A DNA stretch of 12,077 nt, taken from Spirochaetaceae bacterium. Its GTDB lineage: Bacteria; Spirochaetota; Spirochaetia; DSM-27196; SKKC01. Below, piece by piece: positions 5,398 to 12,077 of the stretch. Numbering within the stretch: the first letter of the stretch is position 1; each line of letters begins with the position of its first letter. A program made the position numbers and the translations under genes. The notes beneath the pieces are model-generated. The model did not search any database, was not told the DNA's origin, and saw only the letters and a program-made list of their open reading frames with translations. The stretch is from the NCBI GenBank assembly GCA_003552745.1, contig PUOG01000061.1, positions 1 to 12,077 of the forward strand. Reading direction: 5' to 3'.

Positions 5398-6732
5398 GTG
5401 GATGTCTACGAACGAATCGGCACCGCATTTTGCTGGACGGCTGTCGCAGTAATCTTCTCACTCGTCGCCGTTTCGTCCGTATCCGGTGCTCCCGCGGCAA
5501 ACCGGGCATCGGACCGGGCGGATGAAGCGGCACCGCCCGGTTTCGGCGGTTGGTTACAGATCGTGCTTCCCGCCGAGGCGGACGATCTCACGGTTGTGGA
5601 GACACTTGTTGACGCTGGTGTCGAGCCGGCGATTTCCCGTTCCTCGGTAACGGTAAAGATTACCACAATCGACACCGTTGAGCGCGTTCGCAGCCCGAGG
5701 GCGAACGATCGTCTGCTGAACCGTGATCCGCGGAACGATCGGTTCATCCGCCGTGTAGATGCGCTTTTCGATGCGCGGTGGGACGGAGTACCGGCACAGG
5801 TGGTGTACGTCCGCAACCACACCGGTGACGCGGTCGATTGGTTGACTCAGTACGGTTCGAGGATCGGTGCGGCGGGGGTAGGGGCGGAGGACGTCGCCGC
5901 CGTGGATCAGAGCGGCGCGCTCCACCGGGTGGAGTCGAGCGACGATCCCATGTGGCCCGCCTATGTCACGGCGTTTGCCGGATTGCTCTCCGCATTGGCA
6001 GCGCTCTCGCTCGCGGTTTTCGGGGTACGGCGTGACCGCGAAAGCCTTCGAGTGACGGCCGTGGGTGTCTGGAGTCGTCTATTCAGCCGCGGGCGCGATG
6101 CGTTTTTCGTTCCCGTTCTCTGCTGTGCGATCGTTGCGATACTTGCTGCTTCGGTCGCCTCAGGCACCGGCGCGCGGATTGCTTCGGAAGTGCGGCATCC
6201 GCGAATCGAAGTTCCTGCGCCGGAAGGCAGGCACACAACCGCGGACTCCGCCGGTATGCCTGATTTGACGGGCAACACGGAGCTCACGTCGAGCGATGCC
6301 CGCCGCCTCTACAGCAGAGCTCGGGCCGATTGGGAGAGGGACCCCGAACCGGAGATTCCGCATTTCGGATCGGTGCTGGCCCACGTAGCGTATCAGCACG
6401 CCCTCGCCTGGGGTCGCGACTACAAGCCGCCACGCTACGACGAGCGCGTGTTCCGCCCTACCTCGGACCACTCCGCCGTAGGGCGGACAGACGTCGAAGA
6501 GGACACAGTTATCCACTTCAACGACCGCTGGCTCGCATCGGCAATCGGCCCGGACGGTCTCCCGGTTGCGCGGCTTCTGGCGCAATCGGCGGGGCGTGCT
6601 CCAATCACACTGCGAGAGGTGGAACGAGAGCCTCCGCGGCCTGGACGTTTGCGCGGACTCATAGTTTCCGTCGCAATGATTGGCGGTGCTGCGATAGCGC
6701 TTTCCGCCGTTACCCGGTTGCAGGTTCACTGA
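5398..6732 (+). CDS. unrecognised membrane protein, about four transmembrane helices
   Basis: The 444-residue product is not recognised. Likely membrane segments are at about 11-30, 187-209, 236-256 and 419-437. Between the first and second is a soluble region (50-185) with a possible alpha/beta start (GWLQIVLPAEADDLTVVETL); between the third and fourth is a charged soluble region (260-415) rich in Arg, Asp and Pro. If the N-terminus is inside, both large soluble parts lie outside the cytoplasm. The GTG at 5398 is preceded by GAGGGG (5386-5391, 6 nt spacing), which overlaps the TGA of the DUF212 gene, so translational coupling is likely and a shared envelope function is a reasonable guess. 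No catalytic motif is visible. The stop is 123 bp before the next gene and no terminator hairpin is evident. Confidence 0.75.
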   Translation: MDVYERIGTAFCWTAVAVIFSLVAVSSVSGAPAANRASDRADEAAPPGFGGWLQIVLPAEADDLTVVETLVDAGVEPAISRSSVTVKITTIDTVERVRSPRANDRLLNRDPRNDRFIRRVDALFDARWDGVPAQVVYVRNHTGDAVDWLTQYGSRIGAAGVGAEDVAAVDQSGALHRVESSDDPMWPAYVTAFAGLLSALAALSLAVFGVRRDRESLRVTAVGVWSRLFSRGRDAFFVPVLCCAIVAILAASVASGTGARIASEVRHPRIEVPAPEGRHTTADSAGMPDLTGNTELTSSDARRLYSRARADWERDPEPEIPHFGSVLAHVAYQHALAWGRDYKPPRYDERVFRPTSDHSAVGRTDVEEDTVIHFNDRWLASAIGPDGLPVARLLAQSAGRAPITLREVEREPPRPGRLRGLIVSVAMIGGAAIALSAVTRLQVH

Positions 6733-6800
6733 GCATGGTGGTACTCTGATTCCTCGGTTTGGACGGTTAGGGGGACGTGCCACGCCGCCGGCTTTTCGCG

Positions 6801-6829
6801 TTCATTCGAAATTAACGATGATGTATAGG
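6801..6829 (+). promoter_or_regulatory. weak possible promoter of the GH57 gene
   Basis: TTCATT (6801-6806) and TATAGG (6824-6829) are 17 bp apart, with three and four of six matches. The start point would be near 6836, 20 nt before the GTG start. The 123-bp gap holds nothing else I can name apart from the AGGGA ribosome binding site at 6842-6846. Confidence 0.25.
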
Positions 6830-6855
6830 GCAGTCACGACCAGGGAACTCAAGGC

Positions 6856-8952
6856 GTGGATTCGGTCAACTTGATCTTCGGCACGACTAATACGCTTCCG
6901 GTAGGTACAGCGACACACGTATTCGAGCGCGTGTACCAACGGTCGTATAAGCCGTTCTTGCGAGTGCTGTACAATACGCCCGATGTCCCGCTCACCTTAC
7001 ACTTCTCCGGTACGATGCTTTCATGGCTTGACTCGATGCACTCCGAGTTCACCGATGTGCTCGGAGAGATGGTGCAACGGCGGCAGGTCGAACTCATCGG
7101 CGGAGCGTTCTACGATCCGGTGTTCAGCCTCATCCCCTCGAAAGATCGGCTCGGGCAGATCGAAAGCCTGACGACCTTCATACGACAGCGGTTCGGGCGT
7201 CGGCCGCGGGGGGCCTGGATCACCGAACACGTGTGGGAGCCGTCGATCGCGAGTACGCTTCGTAACAGCGGTATCGAGTACATCTTTCTTGACGACTACA
7301 ATCTGGTCGCCGGTGGCGTGCCGCACGGCCGACTCGGGTACCCGTGTCTAACCGAGGATCAGGGGAAGACGGTGCTCGTGTTTTCGCTGAGCGCTTCGCT
7401 TCTGTCGAAAGTCGGGGTGGAGGATCCGGCGGTCATGATCGAGGAGCTCGCTCGGATCGCCGAGGAACAGCCGGACTCGGTCGTCTCGCTCGTTTTCGAT
7501 GGTTCGCGCTACGGTGCCGAGGAACCGAAAGGCAGTTACGACGACCGTTGGCTCGAGCGCTTCCTCAAGCTTCTCAGCGACAATTCCGACTGGATCCACC
7601 TGACAACGCCGTGGCGGCAGTCTCGGCGGACCATCCCCCGGCAACGCTGCTATTTCCCGTCCACCTCGTACGAAGAGATGATGGTCTGGACGCTGGATCC
7701 GGAACGGCAGCGCGACCTCCTCGGTCTCAAGCAGTGTCTCGATTCCTCGAGTGCGCGAAACGGTTTCTTCGCCGGTGGTTACTTCAGACACTTCCTGACC
7801 CGTTACATCGAGAGCAACCTGCTGTACTCAAAGATGCAGTACACATGCGTGCTCGTGAATCAGATTCGCGGTGACAAGTATCGAAAGCAGGCCGCGCGTC
7901 ACGAGTTATGGCGCGGACAGTGCCACCGCGCGTACTGGCACGGCCCACCCGGCGGCATCTATCAGAACAATTTGCGCAAAGCTGCCTACAGTGCGCTGAT
8001 CGAAGCCGAAAAGGTCACCCGCGAGAAGGGCATCTTCATTCCTTCGATCGTGAAGGTCGATTTCGATATGGACGGAATCGATGAGTTTCTCTATCAGGGT
8101 CAGGAGATGAACGCGTACGTCCACCGACAGTCGGGTGCGCTCTTCGAGCTCGACTATCTTGCTCGGCCGTGGAACTACCTCGACACGATGACGAGGGTGC
8201 GTGAGCGCTATCACGATGAGTTCGAGGTCGAGCCGCGTTGCGACTCCTACTGGCGCAAGGCATTCATCGATCATCTCATGCCGCAATCCGATACCATCGA
8301 TCAGTTTGATGCAGGCCGGCACACCGAGCTCGCGCCGTTTCACGACGAGGTCTACACCAGCGGAGACTTCGATCGAAGCGGCTCGTTACTACCGCTGAGC
8401 GTCGAGTGCGACCTGAGCGATGGAGGTCGTGTTCTGCTCGAAAAGCAGTATCGTTTCGATCGCACGCGGGTGAGTGTTCGAGTACGCCTGACGAATCGCG
8501 GGCCGCACCGTCTCAAGTGTCTGTACGGATGCGAGGTCAACCTTGCGTTCGCATCCGACGATGTCGACGCGCTTCGCGTTCACGTCCGCCCGGAGACCGA
8601 TGCCGCGAGTGCGCTCAAGAACATGGCGCGTCGAATCCCGCAGTACGAAGGGTACGACGAGGTCGAGAAGAACGACTCCGAGGCGACCATCAGCGAGGTC
8701 GGCCCGGAAATGCAGACGTTCGTTAACGCGGGAACCGTCGTGTTCGAGGACCTGAGAAACCAGCTCGATGTGACGCTCTCGGTTTTCGATCCGACCGAGT
8801 GCTGGAGTCTGCCGGTACGAACCGACTCACTCGGAGACGGGGCGATCGTTCGCGCCTATCAGAGCTCATGCCTCCTGCCCCGGTGGCTTATCGAACTTGA
8901 TCCGGATGAAAGCCGCGAAGTGTACCTCGACCTGCGGATTAACGGCGGGTAG
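6856..8952 (+). CDS. GH57 4-alpha-glucanotransferase / alpha-amylase-like protein
   Basis: The 698-residue product aligns by eye along its length with the GH57 4-alpha-glucanotransferase of Thermococcus litoralis (659 residues), a cytoplasmic enzyme that moves maltodextrin segments between chains. Matching blocks include FGTTNTLPVG (8-17), LHFSGTMLSWL (48-58), the nucleophile block WITEHVWEP (121-129, Glu124), EYIFLDDYN (141-149), VFDGSRYG (213-220, Asp215 as the likely acid/base) and QCHRAYWHGPPGGIYQNNLRKAAY (355-378, the DUF1925 region). Residues about 400-690, beginning VDFDMDGIDEFLYQGQEMNA, match the beta-rich DUF1926 C-terminal domain. The usual HNHQP near the N-terminus is TNTLP here, and the HDDGEKFG of region four is VFDGSRYG, so the enzyme is divergent and its substrate may differ. 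No signal peptide is seen. The GTG start has AGGGA 9 nt upstream. The 3' end overlaps the convergent neighbour by 14 bp. Glycogen or maltodextrin metabolism is the likely setting. Confidence 0.88.
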   Translation: MDSVNLIFGTTNTLPVGTATHVFERVYQRSYKPFLRVLYNTPDVPLTLHFSGTMLSWLDSMHSEFTDVLGEMVQRRQVELIGGAFYDPVFSLIPSKDRLGQIESLTTFIRQRFGRRPRGAWITEHVWEPSIASTLRNSGIEYIFLDDYNLVAGGVPHGRLGYPCLTEDQGKTVLVFSLSASLLSKVGVEDPAVMIEELARIAEEQPDSVVSLVFDGSRYGAEEPKGSYDDRWLERFLKLLSDNSDWIHLTTPWRQSRRTIPRQRCYFPSTSYEEMMVWTLDPERQRDLLGLKQCLDSSSARNGFFAGGYFRHFLTRYIESNLLYSKMQYTCVLVNQIRGDKYRKQAARHELWRGQCHRAYWHGPPGGIYQNNLRKAAYSALIEAEKVTREKGIFIPSIVKVDFDMDGIDEFLYQGQEMNAYVHRQSGALFELDYLARPWNYLDTMTRVRERYHDEFEVEPRCDSYWRKAFIDHLMPQSDTIDQFDAGRHTELAPFHDEVYTSGDFDRSGSLLPLSVECDLSDGGRVLLEKQYRFDRTRVSVRVRLTNRGPHRLKCLYGCEVNLAFASDDVDALRVHVRPETDAASALKNMARRIPQYEGYDEVEKNDSEATISEVGPEMQTFVNAGTVVFEDLRNQLDVTLSVFDPTECWSLPVRTDSLGDGAIVRAYQSSCLLPRWLIELDPDESREVYLDLRINGG

Positions 8953-9922
8953 CGAGCCGGCCAAGCGCCGCCTCGATCCAGACGCGGCTTTCCGAGTAAA
9001 GCTCCTCCGATGACTGCAACATGAACATTACCGCGCGCCGGTAATTGCCGAGATTGAAGTGGGCCTGACCGAGATAGAAGTACACTCTCGAGTTTTGTTC
9101 CGCCGTCAGCGGAAGTGAGAGAAGTTGCTCGAGGTGCTCACCTGCCTCACGCCAGCGTTCACGTTCGAACGCGGTCAGAACGATCTGCTGCATTGTGTGG
9201 TCTACGCCTGCGGTCAGATCCTCCGGTCTGCGCTCGGTGTCGAGGATGTGGGGCTCAGGTCGGGCGTCGGTATCCGCGGGAGCGGCTGAGCGGAGTCGCT
9301 CGATCGCTGCGTGAGTCTCCTCATCCACCGGGACTCGAGACGGAGTGGGGAGAGCCGGCGGTGGCAATCGCTCGCCGGTGATTGCGCTTCGTTCGGGGTT
9401 GAGTGTCGGAAGCGGCCGGGTGCGGACCGGACGCGCGGCATCTTCCGGATCACCGATGCCTGCGAACGGCCGATCGATCGGTAGCCGCAGCGCCGTGGCG
9501 GTTACGTTTGCCTTCTCGACAAATTGCGGTTCACCGTCGTTGAGCATCTCCGCGGTGAGAACGGCGTAGTAGGTCGGTACCCCCGGTGGGGGATCGTCGA
9601 AAAAGTATACCTGGCCGGGGGTCAGGCGCGCGACCTCGACCGCTTCGGCGAGTGAGGTGCTCGAGGTTATCGGGTCGATGTTTCGAAACGCAACGAGTTC
9701 GGCCGATTCGCTATCGACGGTTACGTCCACGCGCACGCGCTCTCCGTCGATTGCCGCTTCGATGCCGCTGATCGGAGAACTGCCTCGCTCACCGGCTGCA
9801 AGCGGGGCAATAACGAGGGTCGCCGCAACCGCCGTCGAAAACAGCCTTGCGACAACCGGTCGGGTTGATCCGGCGACAGTGTGCCCGCGAAAAAGTGCCA
9901 TCACTCTTAGCATAATCGGCAC
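8939..9922 (-). CDS. secreted or anchored TPR protein with FnIII-like domain, third gene of the hflKC operon
   Basis: The product has up to 327 residues. Residues about 23-43 (VARLFSTAVAATLVIAPLAA) form a signal peptide-like segment with a plausible cleavage site after LAA or LAAG. Residues about 48-148 look like a single beta-sandwich, fibronectin III-like domain. A Pro/Arg-rich linker follows (about 150-225), and residues 242-327 form TPR-type helices (RVYFYLGQAHFNLGNYRRAVMFML). It is likely an extracytoplasmic binding protein, with the partner unknown. It starts 24 bp past the hflC stop on the same strand, so it is probably co-transcribed with hflKC and may serve the same envelope process. 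The start is uncertain: GTG 9922, ATG 9913 (GGCGG 11 nt upstream) and ATG 9901 are all possible. A TATGCT resembling a -10 box overlaps this region. The last 14 bp overlap the opposite-strand GH57 gene. Confidence 0.75.
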   Translation of the reverse strand: MPIMLRVMALFRGHTVAGSTRPVVARLFSTAVAATLVIAPLAAGERGSSPISGIEAAIDGERVRVDVTVDSESAELVAFRNIDPITSSTSLAEAVEVARLTPGQVYFFDDPPPGVPTYYAVLTAEMLNDGEPQFVEKANVTATALRLPIDRPFAGIGDPEDAARPVRTRPLPTLNPERSAITGERLPPPALPTPSRVPVDEETHAAIERLRSAAPADTDARPEPHILDTERRPEDLTAGVDHTMQQIVLTAFERERWREAGEHLEQLLSLPLTAEQNSRVYFYLGQAHFNLGNYRRAVMFMLQSSEELYSESRVWIEAALGRLATRR

Positions 9923-9946
9923 AACCGCCGCCGGTCTATATGCCTT

Positions 9947-10960
9947 CTACTGTCCGCCCTGATTGTGCAGGAAGCGGAAGTAGTCGTTGTCGGTCGTTAA
10001 CGTTGCCCGCATATTGCCGAACGTCTCGGGATAGCTGCGCGTCCAGAGCCAGAACTCGTCGAAGCCGTCGGTCGCCTGACCGTAGGCGCTCGAGATAATC
10101 CGTTGGGCGTCGCGATCGGCTTCACCGCGAATCTCTTGGGCGCGCGCTTCGGCGCCCGAGAGGATCGTATTCCGTTCCTGGTCGATCTGCCCGAGAATAC
10201 GCTCGCGCTGTCCCTCGCCGAATGCCCGGTAGAACTGGGCGACCTGGTTCCGTTCGCTGACCATGCGGTCGTAGACGCTCTCGGTCAGCTCGTCGGAGTA
10301 CCGGATCTGGCGGATTACCACGTCGAGCAGCGTTATGCCGAAATCGGCGATATCGTCGGCGACGCTGTCGAACATCTCGTCGGCCAGGTCACGCCGCCCC
10401 TTGTCGATGGGATCCTGCTGGATATCGGTCTGGATGAGATCCTGCAGCTCCTCCATCTCGGCGGCTTCCTCTTCGTCGATTTCCGTTTCCGGCAGAGCCT
10501 CCGGATCCACTGCAACCTCGCGTATGAGGTTCGTGGACCGAACCGCCTCGTCGAGCGGATTCGCCGAGACCACCGTACGCACCGCGCTGTCGATCAGGTC
10601 GTCGAGTCGCACGATCGCCGCGGCTTCGTTACTCAGCCGCGCGTAGAACTGTGCCGGCTCGTCGATTCTCCAGCGCGCGGTAACATCCACCCAGATAAAC
10701 TGATTCTCGCTGGTGGGAACGCGGTTCGGCTCGCCGTCCCAGCTCTGGATTCGCCTGGAAAATCGCACCACGTTGTCGATGAACGGCGTGCGGATTTTGA
10801 GCCCGGCGTCGCGATGCACATCGACGATTTCGCCGAAGCGTACGACCACCGCCTGTTCTCCTTCGTCGACCGTATAGAACGGGCCGGCCATGAAGAACGC
10901 GATGAGAAGCACGACGATTACCGCGCCTATTGTCGTCAATCGTTTCATCGATTTGGTCAT
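9947..10960 (-). CDS. hflC: HflC, SPFH/band-7 membrane protein, FtsH protease modulator
   Basis: HflC and HflK form a large membrane assembly that encloses and modulates the FtsH AAA protease, with the bulk of each protein outside the cytoplasm. The product has 337 residues against 334 in E. coli. One N-terminal membrane helix (about 9-27) is followed by the SPFH core from about 30 (VDEGEQAVVVRFGEIV), including GLKIRTPFIDNV at 53-64 and VDVTARWRIDEP at 91-102. An acidic insert lies at about 150-195, where E. coli HflC also has an insert. The core resumes with ADFGITLLDVVIRQIRYSDELTESVYDRM at about 205-233. An Ala/Arg/Glu-rich coiled coil (about 234-295) leads to the C-terminal DNDYFRFL, which matches the family's DSDFFRYM. 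The ATG overlaps the hflK stop as ATGA, with AGGGGG 6 nt upstream inside hflK, a sign of translational coupling. Confidence 0.93.
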   Translation of the reverse strand: MTKSMKRLTTIGAVIVVLLIAFFMAGPFYTVDEGEQAVVVRFGEIVDVHRDAGLKIRTPFIDNVVRFSRRIQSWDGEPNRVPTSENQFIWVDVTARWRIDEPAQFYARLSNEAAAIVRLDDLIDSAVRTVVSANPLDEAVRSTNLIREVAVDPEALPETEIDEEEAAEMEELQDLIQTDIQQDPIDKGRRDLADEMFDSVADDIADFGITLLDVVIRQIRYSDELTESVYDRMVSERNQVAQFYRAFGEGQRERILGQIDQERNTILSGAEARAQEIRGEADRDAQRIISSAYGQATDGFDEFWLWTRSYPETFGNMRATLTTDNDYFRFLHNQGGQ

Positions 10961-11967
10961 TCGGAGCCCCCTGCCGGCGCGATGCCGAGCCCGCCGTCAC
11001 CGAGATTGAGGAACGGCAGCACATTCTGGAGGTTACGGTCGATGAGTGTAACCCCGGCTTCGTTGTTGAACACCTGCTCCATTGTCTCGATATAGAGGCG
11101 GTTGCGTGTGATCTGCGGCGCCTCGCTGTACGCCTCGAACACCGAGGTGAATCGGGACGCCGCACCCTCGGCCTCGTTTACTCGACGGGCGCGATAGCCG
11201 TGCGCCTCCTCGATCAGCCGCTCGGCCTGCCCGCGGACTCGCGGAATTTCGCGGTTGTACTGCTCGCGTCCCTCGTTAATCAGACGGTTCATGTCCTGTA
11301 CCGCGCGGTTCACGTCTTCGAACGCATCCTGGACACGACCTGCCGGCGGAACGATATTCTGCAGCCGCACCTGTGTAACATTGACCCCGAGCTTATAGGA
11401 GTCGAACACCTCGTTCATCTGCGCGAGCCCTTCGGTCTCGATCCGTCCGCGCCCGGCGCCGAGCACATCGAATATGGATCGATCGCCGACGAGCTGGTTA
11501 ATGACGCTCTGCGAGATGTCGCGAATCGTCTTCTCGCGATCCTGTACATTGAACAGCCAGTTACGCGGTTCGTTGATCCGGTACTGTATGATCCACTCCA
11601 CGTCGACGATATTCAGATCGCCGGTGAGCATCACGCTCTCTTCCGGGAAGTTCGTTGCGGCGTATTGCGTCCGTTGCCCCGAGACGCCGGGTGCCTCGGT
11701 ACGGAAACCGAACGTTTTCGTCTGCACCTGTTGCACCGGTACGTTGTGGTTTGTTTCGATGCCGAACGGCAGCTTCGTTTGCAGCCCCGGGCCGGCGGTG
11801 CGGCTGTACTGTCCGAAGCGCAGCACAACCGCCTGCTCGGTCTGATCGACCATAAAGAAGGTCGTTGTTGCGCCGACGATTACCAAAAGGGCGACGACAA
11901 TCGCGATTATGCGACCCGGCGTTACCTTGAACGGCAGATTCGGCGGCTTAACCTTGAAATCTGACAT
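10957..11967 (-). CDS. hflK: HflK, SPFH/band-7 membrane protein, FtsH protease modulator
   Basis: HflK is the partner of HflC in the assembly that surrounds FtsH and tunes its proteolysis of membrane proteins. The product has 336 residues, some 80 fewer than E. coli HflK, chiefly because the long Gly/Pro-rich N-terminal tail is absent; only about 16 residues precede the membrane helix (about 17-40). The SPFH core shows DQTEQAVVLRFGQY (41-54), the characteristic MLTGDLNIVDVEWIIQYRI (113-131), LFNVQDREKTIRD (138-150), VQDAFEDVNRAVQDMNRLI (212-230), and the coiled coil with IPRVRGQAERLIEEA (241-255). TRNRLYIETMEQVF (287-300) closes the family pattern. A GGGGGAGG run lies about 12 nt before the ATG at 11967. 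It is the first gene of the leftward operon hflK-hflC-TPR gene, unless more lies beyond the window. Confidence 0.94.
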   Translation of the reverse strand: MSDFKVKPPNLPFKVTPGRIIAIVVALLVIVGATTTFFMVDQTEQAVVLRFGQYSRTAGPGLQTKLPFGIETNHNVPVQQVQTKTFGFRTEAPGVSGQRTQYAATNFPEESVMLTGDLNIVDVEWIIQYRINEPRNWLFNVQDREKTIRDISQSVINQLVGDRSIFDVLGAGRGRIETEGLAQMNEVFDSYKLGVNVTQVRLQNIVPPAGRVQDAFEDVNRAVQDMNRLINEGREQYNREIPRVRGQAERLIEEAHGYRARRVNEAEGAASRFTSVFEAYSEAPQITRNRLYIETMEQVFNNEAGVTLIDRNLQNVLPFLNLGDGGLGIAPAGGSE

Positions 11968-12004
11968 GTTGTTGACTGGCCTCCCCCGCAGCGGTCAGGT
12001 ATGT

Positions 12005-12040
12005 CGGTCGACCGTGCGGAATGATGTAGGAATTTCCACA
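12005..12040. promoter_or_regulatory. palindromic elements upstream of hflK, possible operators
   Basis: CGGTCGACCG at 12005-12014 is a perfect 10-bp palindrome. TGTAGGAATTTCCACA at 12025-12040 is an imperfect 16-bp palindrome with six of eight pairs matched. They lie 38 and 58 bp ahead of the hflK start. I found no convincing -35/-10 pair or sigma32-type box beside them. A regulatory role is only a possibility. The 110 bp between hflK and the window end hold nothing else I can name except a G-rich run at the very end. Confidence 0.3.
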
Positions 12041-12077
12041 GTAGCACGTTCGGATCGAGGTGGGGAAGGCGGGGGGG

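Noticed and set aside
10103..11095. 330-residue open frame on the + strand opposite hflC
   Set aside because: It is the antisense shadow of hflC, with unconvincing composition and no recognisable domain.
10930..11964. 344-residue open frame on the + strand opposite hflK
   Set aside because: It lies wholly antisense to a well-matched hflK and reflects GC-rich codon structure; no family resemblance or ribosome binding site was seen.

Overview
This is 12 kb of ordinary chromosomal DNA from a fairly GC-rich bacterium. The best guess is a free-living spirochaete (Spirochaetota, near Spirochaeta/Alkalispirochaeta). The guess rests on the style of the PcnB-type nucleotidyltransferase, on a P-loop protein carrying an Asp23/Gls24-like domain that I associate with spirochaetes, and on the divergent GH57 glucanotransferase. 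It is inference from remembered family features, not a database match. There is no rRNA, tRNA, CRISPR array, insertion sequence or phage gene, and coding density is very high.

Layout, left to right. (a) 1-113: the last 36 codons of a membrane protein, probably a metal-type ABC transporter permease, on +. (b) 191-1249 (+): poly(A) polymerase/CCA-adding family enzyme, PcnB type. (c) 1272-4801 (-): three genes read leftward. In transcription order they are an RluA/RluC-family 23S rRNA pseudouridine synthase, a P-loop NTPase with a C-terminal Asp23/Gls24-like domain and an Arg-rich tail, and a membrane-anchored protein with a degenerate gluzincin peptidase domain and TPR repeats. (d) 4923-6732 (+): a divergent PAP2 (DUF212) membrane protein, coupled tightly to an unrecognised four-helix membrane protein. 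(e) 6856-8952 (+): a large GH57 4-alpha-glucanotransferase-like protein. (f) 8939-11967 (-): hflK, hflC and a secreted/anchored TPR protein, apparently one operon, whose last gene overlaps the GH57 gene tail-to-tail by 14 bp.

Two themes appear. RNA maturation and decay are represented by PcnB, RluC-like and perhaps the P-loop/Asp23 protein with its basic tail. Envelope and membrane quality control are represented by HflKC (partners and regulators of the FtsH protease), the two TPR envelope proteins and the DUF212 protein.

I see no convincing new multi-gene system. The points most worth a second look are the P-loop/Asp23/Arg-rich fusion, the peptidase-like protein that has lost half of its zinc motif, the GH57 enzyme that keeps its two catalytic acids but has lost the usual His-rich motif, an in-frame 18-bp tandem duplication in the pseudouridine synthase gene, and two adjacent genes that may be transcribed nearly leaderless.
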